The notes below the pieces were generated by a model. It had not been told where the DNA came from. It did not search any database and was given only the letters and a program-made list of their open reading frames with translations. Below are positions 1-10,514 of a stretch of DNA of 64,000 nt, one piece after another. The translations under genes and the position numbers were made by a program. Position 1 is the first letter of the stretch; every line of letters starts with the position of its first letter. Origin of the DNA: Chamaea fasciata (taxonomy: Eukaryota > Chordata > Aves > Passeriformes > Sylviidae); contig JARCOQ010000099.1 in NCBI GenBank assembly GCA_029207755.1, forward strand, positions 124,001 through 188,000. The letters are read 5' to 3'.

Positions 1-3000
1 CCACAAACTGACATCAGGCACGTGGGCAGCTGACTTTACTTACCCCTGGAAACAGGACATCCTTTGTGCCCAACTCCCTCAGGCGGGCACCCTGCTCCGG
101 CCACCTACACTCCCGAACGGAACAGGATTTCTTCCCGATGCAAGCTGCCACTAGCTGGAAGCCTGGCTTCCCATGGAGGACCAAAGGCCTCCTACAAACT
201 GACATCAGGCACTTGGGCAGCTGACTTTACTTTCCTCATGAAACAGGCCATCATTTGTGCCTACCTCCCTCTGCTGGGAACCTGGCCTCGGCCACCTACA
301 ATCCCGAACGGAACAGGATTTCTTCCAGATGCAAGCTGCCACAAACTGGAAGCCTGGCTTCCCTTGGAGGGCCAAAGGCCTCCTACAAACTGACATCAGG
401 CACCCGGGCAGCTGACTTTATTTACCCCTGGAAACAGGCCATCCTTTGTGCCCAACTCCCTCTGCCGGGCACCTGGCCGCGGCCACCTACAATCCCGAAC
501 GGAACAGGATTTCTTCCCGATGCAAGCAGCCACTAGCTGGAAGCCTGGCTTCCCATGGAGGACCAAAGGCTACCTACAAACTGACATCAGGCACTTGGGC
601 AGCTGACTTTACTTTCCTCATGAAACAGGCCATCCTTTGTGCCCAACTCCCTCTGCCGGGCACCAGGCCTCGGCCACCTACAATCCCGAACGGAACAGGA
701 TTTCTTCCAGATGCAAGCTGCCTTAAACAGGAAGACTAGCTTCCCTTGGAGGGCCAAAGGACTCCTACAAACTGACATCAGGCACCTGAGCAGCTGACTT
801 TATTTACCCCTGGAAACAGGCCATCCTTTGTGCCCAACTCCCTCTGCTGGGCACCAGGACTCGCCCACCTACAATCTTGAACGGAACAGGATTTCTTCCA
901 GATGCAAGCTGCCACAAGCAGGAAGCCTGGCTTCCCATGGAGGGCCAAAGGCCTCCTACAAACTGACATCAGGCACCTGGGCAGCTGACTTTACTTACCC
1001 CTGGAAACAGGACATCCTTTGTGCCCAACACCCTCTGCCGGGCACCAGACCTCGGCCACCTACAATCCCGAACGGAACAGGATTTCTTCAGGATGCATGC
1101 TGCCACAAGCTGGAAGAGTGGCTTTCCATGGAGGACCAAAGGCCTCCTACAAACTGACATCAGGCACCTGGGCAGCTGACTTTACTTTCCTCATGAAACA
1201 GGCCATCCTTTGTGCCCAACTCCCTCTGCTGGGCACCTGGCCTCGGCCACCTACAATCCCGAACGAAACAGGAGTTCTTCCAGATGCAAGCTGCCACAAG
1301 CTGGAAACGTGGCTTCACTTGGAGGGCCAAAGGCCTCCTACAAACTGACATCAAACACGTGGGCAGCTGACTTTACTTACACCTGGAAACAGGCCATCCT
1401 TTGTGCCCAACTCCCTCTGCCGGGCACCTGGCCGCGGCCACCTACAATCCCGAACGGAACAGGATTTCTTCCCGATGCAAGCTGCCACTAGCTGGAAGCC
1501 TGGCTTCCCATGGAGGACCAAAGGCCTCCTACAAACTGACATGAGGCACTTGGGCAGCTGACTTTACTTACCCCTGGAAACAGCCCATCCTTTGTGTTCA
1601 ACTCCCTCAGCCAGGCACCCAGCTCCGATCACCTACAATCCCGAACGGAACAGGATTTCTGCCAGATGCAAGCTGCCACAAGCTGGAAACGTGGCTACAC
1701 TTGGAGGGCCAAAGGCCTCCTACAAACTGACATCAGGCACCTGGGCAGCTGACTTTACTTACCCCTGGAAACCGGCCATCATTTGAGCTCAACTCCCTCT
1801 GCCGGGCACCAGGCCATGGCCCCCTACAATCCCGAACGGAACAGGAGTTCTTCCAGATGCAAGCTGCCACAAGCAGGAAACCTGGCTTCCCATGGAGGGC
1901 CAAAGGCCTCCGACAAACTGACATCAGGCACCTGGGCAGCTGACTTTACTTACCCCTGGAAACAGCCCATCCTTTGTGCCCAACTCCCCTGCCGGGCCCA
2001 CAGCTTTGGCCACCTACAATCCCGAACGGAACAGGAGATCTTCCAGATGCAAGCTGCCACAAGCTGGAAACGAGACTTCACTTGGAGGGCCAAAGGCCTC
2101 CTACAAACTGACATCAGGCACTTGGGCAGCTGACTTTACTTACCCCTGGAAACAGGACATCCTTTGTGCCCAACTCCCTCTGCCGGGCACCTGGCCTCGG
2201 CCACCTACAATCCCGAACGGAACAGGATTTCTTCCCGATGCAAGCTGCCACTAGCTTGAAGCGTGGCCTCCCATGGAGGACCAAAGGCCTCCTACAAACT
2301 GACATCGGGCACTTGGGCAGCTGACTTTACTTTCCTCATGAAACAGGCCATCATTTGTGCCCAACTCCCTCTGCTGGGAACCTGGCCTCGGCCACCTGCA
2401 ATCCTGAACGGAATATGATTTCTTCCAGATGCAAGCTGCCACAAACTGGAAGCCTGGCTTTTCTTGGAGGGCCAAAGGCCTCCTACAAACTGACATCAGC
2501 CATCTGGGCAGCTGACTTTACTTACCCCTGGAAACAGCCCATTTTTTGTGTCCAACTCCCTCACCCAGGCACCCAGCTCCGGCCACCTACAATCCCGAAC
2601 GGAACAGGATTTCTTTCAGATGCAAGCTGCCACAAGCTGGAAACGTGGCTTCACTTGGAGGGCCAAAGGCCTCCTACAAACTGACATCAGGCACCTGGGC
2701 AGCTGACTTTACTTACCCCTGGAAACAGGACATCCTTTGTGTCCAACTCTCTCAGCCAGGCACCCAGCTCCGGCCACCTACAATCCTGAACGGAACAGGA
2801 TTTCTTCCAGGTGCAAACTGCCACAAGCAGGAAGCCTGGCTTCCCATGGAGGGCCAAAGGCCTCCTACAAACTGACATCAGGCACCTGGGCAGCTGACTT
2901 TACTTACCCCTGGAAACAGGACATCCTTTGTGCCCAACTCCCTCTGCCGGGCACCTGGCCTCGGCCACCTACAATCCCGAACGGAACAGGATTTCTTCCA

Positions 3001-4404
3001 GATGCAAGCTGCCACAAACTGGAAGACTAGCTTCCCTTGGAGGGCCAAAGGCCTCCTACAAACTGACATCAGGCACCTGGGCAGCTGACTTTACTTACCC
3101 CTGGAAACAGCCCATCCTTTGTGCCCAACTCCCCTGACGGGCCCACAGCTTTGGCCACCTAGAATCCCGAACGGAAAAGGAGATCTTCCAGATGCAAGCT
3201 GCCACAAGCTGGAAACGTGGCTTCACTTCGAGGGCCAAAGGCCTCCTACAAACTGACATCAGGCACGTGGGCAGCTGACTTTACTTACCCCTGGAAACAG
3301 GCCATCCTTTGTGCCCAACTCCCTCTGCTAGGCACCTGGCCTCGGCCACCTACAATCCCGAACGGAACAGGATTTCTTCCAGATGCAAGCTGCCACTGGC
3401 TGGAAGCCTGGCTTCCCATGGAGGGCCAAAGGCCTCCTACAAACTGATATCAGGCACTTGGGCAGCTGACTTTACTTTCCTCATGAAACAGGCCATCATT
3501 TGTGCCCAACTCCCTCTGCTGGGAACCTGGCCTCGGCCACCTACAATCCCGAACGGAACAGAATTTCTTCCAGATGCAAGCTGCCTTGAACATAAAGACT
3601 AGCTTCCCTTGGAGGGCCAAAGGCCTCCTACAAACTGACATCAGGCATCTGGGCAGCTGACTTTACTTACCCCTACAAACAGCCCATTTTTTGTGTCCAA
3701 CACCCTCACCCAGGCACCCAGCTCCGGCCACCTACAATCCCGAACGGAACAGGATTTCTTCCAGATGCAAGCTGCCACAAGCTGGAAACGTGGCTTCACT
3801 TGGAGGGCCAAAGGCCTCCTACAAACTGACATCAGGCACCTGGGCAGCTGACTTTACTTACTTCTGGAAACATGACATCCTTTGTGCCCAACTCCCTCTG
3901 CCGGGCAACTGGGCTCGGCCACCTACAATCCCGAACGGAACAGCATTTCTTCCAGAGGCAAGCTGCCACAAGCAGGAAACCTGGCTTCCCATGGAGGGCC
4001 AAAGGCCTCCTACAAACTGACATCAGGCACCTGGGCAGCTGACTTTACTTACCCCTGGAAACAGCCCATCCTTTGTGTCCAACTCCCTCTGCCGGGCACC
4101 AAGCTCCGGACTCCTACAATCCCGAACAAAACAGGATTTCTTCCAGATGCAAGCTGCCACAAGCAGGAAGCCTGGCTTCCCATGGAGGGCCAAAGGCCTC
4201 CCACAAACTGACATCAGGAACCTGGGCAGCTGACTTTACTTACCCCTGGAAACAGGACATCCTTTGTGCCCAACTCCCTCTGCCGGGCACCTGGCCTCGG
4301 CCACCTACAATCCCGAACGGAACAGGATTTCTTCCAGATGCAAGCTGCCACAAACTGGAAGGCAAGTTTCCCTTGGAGGGCCAAAGGCCTCCTACAAACT
4401 GACA
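1..4404 (+). repeat. Module V: left-end mosaic of satellite monomers
   Basis: About 23 monomers. It starts inside a D-type unit and includes B (204-394), A-like, E-like and K-like units (777-1158), C-type (1541-1731), 190-bp units with CCACAGCTTTGGCC (about 1923 and 3068), an N-like unit (2686) and an M-like unit (4022). The individual types recur elsewhere, but this order is not repeated as a block in the window. Partial exceptions are 1732-2400, which resembles 61108-61960, and 3068-3830, which resembles the J-I-C run at 7078-7650. Monomers differ more from each other here than copies of the X or W modules do. There is no gene or unique DNA. Confidence 0.85.
2877..3067 (+). repeat. Reference 191-bp monomer (anatomy)
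   Basis: This monomer is close to the consensus and serves as a coordinate frame. Two E-box type hexamers, CACCTG (2883-2888) and CAGCTG (2891-2896), are separated by GG. CCTG-GAAA-CAGG (2909-2920) is a perfect 4-bp inverted repeat with a GAAA loop. CCGGGC-ACCTG-GCCTCGG (2947-2964) can form a 6-bp stem with one bulged T. Two CpGs lie in CCCGAACGG (2976-2984), followed by the highly constant tract GATTTCTTCCAGATGCAAGC. CAGATG is at 2999-3004 and a StuI site AGGCCT at 3049-3054. GGCCTCGGCCACCTACAATC (from 2957) resembles GGCCAAAGGCCTCCTACAAAC (from 3043), an imperfect internal direct repeat about 86 bp apart. Most sequence differences among monomers fall at positions 45-90 and 138-165, while 100-137 and 180-191 are nearly fixed. 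Confidence 0.9.
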
Positions 4405-5549
4405 TCAGGCACCTGGGGAGCTGACTTTACTTACCCCTGGAAACAGGCCATCATTTTTGCTCAACTCCCTCTGCCTGGGCACCAGGCCTTGGCCCCCTGC
4501 AATCCCGAACGGAACACGAGTTCTTCCAGATGCAAGCTGCCACAAGCTGGAAACGTGGCTTCACTTGGAGGGCCAAAGGCCTCCTACAAACTGACATCAG
4601 GCACGTGGGCAGCTGACTTTACTTACCCCTGGAAACAGGCCATCCTTTGTGCCCAACTCCCTCTGCCGGGCACCTGGCCGCGGCCACCTACAATCCCGAA
4701 CGGAACAGGATTTCTCCCCGATGCAAGCTGCCACTAGCTGGAAGCCTGGCTTCCCATGGAGTACCAAAGGCCTCCTACAAACTGACATCAGGCACTTGGG
4801 CAGCTGACTTTACTTTCCTCATGAAACAGGCCATCATTTGTGCCTACCTCCCTCTACTGGGAACCTGGCCTCGGCCACCTACAATCCCGAACGGAACAGG
4901 ATTTCTTCCAGATGCAAGCTGCCACAAACTGGAAGCCTGGCTTCCCTTGGAGGGCCAAAGGCCTCCTACAAACTGACATCAGGCACCTGGGCAGCTGACT
5001 TTACTTACCCCTGGAAACAGCCCATCCTTTGTGTTCAACTCCCTCAGCCAGGCACCCAGCTCCACCACCTACAATCCCGAACGGAACAGGATTTCTTCCA
5101 GATGCAAGCTGCCACAAGCTGGAAACGTGGCTTCATTTGGAGAGCCAAAGGCCTCCTACAAACTGACATCAGGCACTTGGGCAGCTGACTTTACTTACCC
5201 CTGGAAACAGGCCATCATTTGTGCCCAACTCCGTCTGCCGGGCACCTGGCCTCGGCCACCTACAATCCCGAACGAAACAGGATTTCTTCCAGATTCAAGC
5301 TGCCACAAACTGGAAGCCTGGCTTCCCATGCAGGGCCAAAGGCCTCCTACAAACTGACATCAGGCACCTGGGGAGCTGACTTTACTTACCCCTGGAAACA
5401 GGCCATCATTTGTGCTCAACTCCCTCTGCCGGGCACCAGGCCTTGGCCCCCTGCAATCCCAAACGGAACACGAGTTCTTCCAGATGCAAGCTGCCACAAG
5501 CTGGAAACGTGGCTTCACTTGGAGGGCCAAAGGCCTCCTACAAACTGAC

Positions 5550-7077
5550 ATCAGGCACGTGGGCAGCTGACTTTACTTACCCCTGGAAACAGGCCATCCT
5601 TTGTGCCCAACTCCCTCTGCCGGGCACCTGGCCGCGGCCACCTACAATCCCGAACGGAACAGGATTTCTTCCCGATGCAAGCTGCCACTAGCTGGAAGCC
5701 TGGCTTCCCATGGAGGACCAAAGGCCTCCTACAAACTGACATCAGGCACTTGGGCAGCTGACTTTACTTTCCTCATGAAACAGGCCATCAATTGTGCCTA
5801 CCTCCCTCTGCTGGGAACCTGGCCTCGGCCACCTACAATCCCGAACGGAACAGGATTTCTTCCAGATGCAAGCTGCCACAAACTGGAAGCCTGGCTTCCC
5901 TTGGAGGGCCAAAGGCCTCCTACAAACTGACATCAGGCACCTGGGCAGCTGACTTTACTTACCCCTGGAAACAGCCCATCCTTTGTGTTCAACTCCCTCA
6001 GCCAGGCACCCAGCTCCGACCACCTACAATCCCGAACGGAACAGGATTTCTTCCAGATGCAAGCTGCCACAAGCTGGAAACGTGGCTTCATTTGGAGGGC
6101 CAAAGGCCTCCTACAAACTGACATCAGGCACTTGGGCAGCTGACTTTACTTACCCCTGGAAACAGGACATCCCTTGTGCCCAACTCCCTCTGCCGGGCAC
6201 CCTGCTCCGGCCACCTACAATCCCGAACGGAACAGGATTTCTTCCCGATGCAAGCTGCCACTAGCTGGAAGCCTGGCTTCCCATGGAGGACCAAAGGCCT
6301 CCTACAAACTGACATCAGGCACTTGGGCAGCTGACTTTACTTTCCTCATGAAACAGGCCATCATTTGTGCCTACCTCCCTCTGCTGGGAACCTGGCCTCG
6401 GCCACCTACAATCCTGAACGGAACAGGATTTCTTCCAGATGCAAGCTGCCACAAACTGGAAGCCTGGCTTCCCTTGGAGGGCCAAAGGCCTCCTACAAAC
6501 TGACATCAGGCACCTGGGCAGCTGACTTTATTTACCCCTGGAAACAGGCCATCCTTTGTGCCCAACTCCCTCTGCCGGGCACCAGGCCTCGCCCACTTAC
6601 AATCTTGAACGGAACAGGATTTCTTCCAGATGCAAGCTGCCACAAGCAGGAAGCCTGGCTTCCCATGGAGGGCCAAAGGCCTCCTACAAACTGACATCAG
6701 GCACCTGGGCAGATGACTTTACTTTCCTCATGAAACAGGCCATCATTTGTGCCCAACTCCCTCTGCCGGGCACCTGGCCTCGGCCACCTACAATCCCGAA
6801 CGGAACAGGATTTCTTCCAGATACAAGCTGCCACAAACTTGAAGCCTGGCTTCCCTTGGAGGGCCAAAGGACTCCTACAAACTGACATCAGGCGCGTGGG
6901 CAGCAGACTTTACTTACCCCTGGAAACAGGACATCCTTTGTGCCCAACTCCCTCTGCCGGGCACCTGGCCGCGGCCACCTACAATCCCGAACGGAACAGG
7001 ATTTCTTCCAGATGCAAGCTGCCACTAGCTGGAAGCCTGGCTTCCCATGGAGGACCAAAGGCCTCCTACAAACTGAC
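5550..7077 (+). repeat. 8-monomer higher-order repeat A-B-C-D-B-E-F-G
   Basis: Eight consecutive monomers, each recognisable by fixed variants. A has CACGTG, CCGCGG and CACTAGCTGG. B has TTTCCTCATGAAACAGG and GTGCCTACC. C has CAGCCCATCC, GTGTTCAAC and GGAAACGTGG. D has CAGGACATC and CACCCTGCTCCGG. E has TTTATTTACC, CTCGCCCAC and ATCTTGAACGG. F has GCAGATGAC, CAGATACAAGC and AAAGGACTCC. G has GCAGCAGAC, CAGGACATC and CCGCGG. The length is 8 x 191 = 1,528 bp. The same order returns at 23690 and 38391 and, in part, at 9178 and 10515, which is why I treat it as the basic higher-order unit. Confidence 0.85.
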
Positions 7078-9177
7078 ATCAGGCACCTGGGCAGCTGACT
7101 TTACTTACCCCTGGAAACAGCCCATCCTTTGTGCCCAACTCCCCTGACGGGCCCACAGCTTTGGCCACCTAGAATCCCGAACGGAACAGGATTTCTTCCC
7201 GATGCAAGCTGCCACTTGCTGGAAGCCTGGCTTCCCATGGAGGACCAAAGGCCTCCTACAAACTGATATCAGGCACTTGGGCAGCTGACTTTACTTTCCT
7301 CATGAAACAGGCCATCATTTGTGCCCAACTCCCTCTGCTGGGAACCTGGCCTCGGCCACCTACAATCCCGAACGGAACAGAATTTCTTCCAGATGCAAGC
7401 TGCCTTGAACATAAAGACTAGCTTCCCTTGGAGGGCCAAAGGCCTCCTACAAACTGACATCAGGCACCTGGGCAGCTGACTTTACTTACCCCTGGAAACA
7501 GCCCATCCTTTGTGTTCAACTCCCTCTGCCAGGCACCCAGCTCCGACCACCTACAATCCCGAACGGAACAGGATTTCTTCCAGATGCAAGCTGCCACAAG
7601 CTGGAAACGTGGCTTCACTTGGAGGGCCAAAGGCCTCCTACAAACTGACATCAGGCACTTGGGCAGCTGACTTTACTTACCCCTGGAAACAGGACATCCT
7701 TTGTGCCCAACTCCCTCAGCCGGGCACCCTGCTCCGGCCACCTACAATCCCGAACGGAACAGGATTTCTTCCAGATGCAAGCTGCCTTAAACAGGAAGAC
7801 TAGCTTCCATTGGAGGGCCAAAGGCCTCCTACAAACTGACATCAGGCACCTGGGCAGCTGACTTTATTTACCCCTGGAAACAGGCCATCCTTTGTGCCCA
7901 ACTCCCTCTGCCGGGCACCAGGCCTCGCCCACCTACAATCTTGAACGGAACAGGATTTCTTCCAGATGCAAGCTGCCACAAGCAGGAAGCCTGGCTTCCC
8001 ATGGAGGGCCAAAGGCCTCCTACATACTGACATCAGGAACCTGGGCAGCTGACTTTACTTTCCTCATGAAACAGGCCATCATTTGTGCCCAACTCCGTCT
8101 GCCGGGCACCTGGCCTCGGCCACCTACAATCCCGAACGGAACAGGATTTCTTCCAGATACAAGCTGCCACAAACTTGAAGCCTGGCTTCCCTTGGAGGGC
8201 CAAAGGACTCCTACAAACTGACATCAGGCACGTGGGCAGCAGACTTTACTTACCCCTGGAAACAGGACATCCTTTGTGCCCAACTCCCTCTGCCGGGCAC
8301 CTGGCCGCGGCCACCTACAATCCCGAACGGAACAGGATTTCTTCCCGATGCAAGCTGCCACTAGCTGGAAGCCTGGCTTCCCATGGAGGACCAAAGGCCT
8401 CCTACAAACTGACATCAGGCACTTGGGCAGCTGACTTTACTTACCCCTGGAAACAGCCCATCCTTTGTGTTCAACTCCCTCAGCCAGGCACCCAGCTCCG
8501 ACCACCTACAATCCCGAACGGAACAGGATTTCTTCCAGATGCAAGCTGCCACAAGCTGGAAACGTGGCTTCACTTGGAGGGCCAAAGGCCTCCTACAAAC
8601 TGACATCAGGCACTTGGGCAGCTGACTTTACTTACCCCTGGAAACAGGACATCCTTTGTGCCCAACTCCCTCTGCCGGGCACCAGGCCTCGTCCACCTAC
8701 AATCCCGAACGGAACAGGATTTCTTCCAGATGCAAGCTGCCTTAAACAGGAAGACTATCTTCCCTTGGAGGGCCAAAGACCTCCTACAAACTGACATCAG
8801 GCACCTGGGCAGCTGACTTTATTTACCCCTGGAAACAGGCCATCCTTTGTGCCCAACTCCCTCTGCCGGGCACCAGGACTCGCCCACCTACAATCTTGAA
8901 CGGAACAGGATTTCTTCCAGATGCAAGCTGCCACAAGCAGGAAGCCTGGCTTCCCATGGAGGGCCAAAGGCCTCCTACAAACTGACATCAGGCACCTGGG
9001 CAGCTGACTTTACTTACCCCTGGAAACAGGACATCCTTTGTGCCCAACACCCTCTGCCGGGCACCAGACCTCGGCCACCTACAATCCCGAACGGAACAGG
9101 CTTTCTTCCAGATGCATGCTGCCACAAGCTGGAAGAGTGGCTTTCCATGGAAAACCAAAGGCCTCCTACAAACTGAC

Positions 9178-10514
9178 ATCAGGCACTTGGGCAGCTGACT
9201 TTACTTTCCTCATGAAACAGGCCATCATTTGTGCCTACCTCCCTCTGCTGGGAACCTGGCCTCGGCCACCTACAATCCCGAACGGAACAGGATTTCTTCC
9301 AGATGCAAGCTGCCACAAACTGGAAGCCTGGCTTCCCTTGGAGGGCCAAAGGCCTCCTACAAACTGACATCAGGCACCTGGGCAGCTGACTTTACTTACC
9401 CCTGGAAACAGCCCATCCTTTGTGTTCAACTCCATCAGCCAGGCACCTAGCTCCGACCACCTACAATCCCGAACGGAACAGGATTTCTTCCAGATGCAAG
9501 CTGCCACAAGCTGGAAACGTGGCTTCATTTGGAGGGCCAAAGGCCTCCTACAAACTGACATCAGGCACTTGGGCAGCTGACTTTACTTACCCCTGGAAAC
9601 AGGCCATCCTTTGTGCCCAACTCCCTCAGCCGGGCACCCTGCTCCGGCCACCTACAATCCCGAACGGAACAGGATTTCTTCCCGATGCAAGCTGCCACTA
9701 GCTGGAAGCCTGGCTTCCCATGGAGGACCAAAGGCCTCCTACAAACTGACATCAGGCACTTGGGCAGCTGACTTTACTTTCCTCATGAAACAGGCCATCA
9801 TTTGTGCCTACCTCCCTCTGCTGGGAACCTGGCCTCGGCCTCCTACAATCCCGAACGGAACAGGATTTCTTCCAGATGCAAGCTGCCACAAACTGGAAGC
9901 CTGGCTTCCCTTGGAGGGCCAAAGGACTCCTACAAACTGACATCAGGCACCTGGGCAGCTGACTTTATTTACCCCTGGAAACAGGCCATCCTTTGTGCCC
10001 AACTCCCTCTGCCGGACACCAGGCCTCGCCCACCTACAATCTTGAACGGAACAGGATTTCTTCCAGATGCAAGCTGCCACAAGCAGGAAGCCTGGCTTCC
10101 CATGGAGGGCCAAAGGCCTCCTACAAACTGACATCAGGCACCTGGGCAGATGACTTTACTTTCCTCATGAAACAGGCCATCATTTGTGCCCAACTCCCTC
10201 TGCCGGGCACCTGGCCTCGGCCACCTACAATCCCGAACGGAACAGGATTTCTTCCAGATACAAGCTGCCACAAACTTGAAGCCTGGCTTCCCTTGGAGGG
10301 CCAAAGGACTCCTACAAACTGACATCAGGCACGTGGGCAGCAGACTTTACTTACCCCTGGAAACAGGACATCCTTTGTGCCCAACTCCCTCTGCCGGGCA
10401 CCTGGCCGCGGCCACCTGCAATCCCGAACGGAACAGGATTTCTTCCAGATGCAAGCTGCCACTAGCTGGAAGCCTGGCTTCCCATGGAGGACCAAAGGCC
10501 TCCTACAAACTGAC
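9178..10514 (+). repeat. 7-monomer higher-order repeat B-C-D-B-E-F-G
   Basis: The order is as in 5741-7077, without the leading A monomer. The next unit begins at 10515 with A, so B recurs at exactly 8 x 191 = 1,528 bp (9178 to 10706). Its C monomer and the one at 10897 share a private change, CTCCATCAGCC instead of CTCCCTCAGCC, showing that these two neighbouring units are more closely related to each other than to the 5550 unit. The C monomer here also has CACCTAGCTCC where the partner has CACCCAGCTCC. Confidence 0.85.

Noticed and set aside
205..396. A 63-codon ATG-started frame on the minus strand in most monomers, with stop and next start overlapping as TGATG
   Set aside because: It looks like a coupled gene chain but follows simply from the 191-bp unit. 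Many monomers break it (for example 396-586 and the 190-bp J units) with no compensation, and substitutions do not favour synonymous sites as far as I can judge. A dN/dS test over collapsed monomers would settle it.
5487..5520. CENP-B box-like sequence around AGCTGGAAACGTGG in C-type monomers
   Set aside because: It shares the TGGAAACG middle with the primate box, but the essential TTCG half is missing and one of the CGGG bases differs, so only about 5 of 9 core bases match. The minus-strand CGTTCGGG also fails the core spacing.
5690..5705. CTCF-like core in A and D monomers (CCACTAGCTGGAA)
   Set aside because: About 11 of 13 positions fit a loose consensus, but the GGGGGC-type centre is broken and the other monomer types fit worse. 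It is not supported without binding data.
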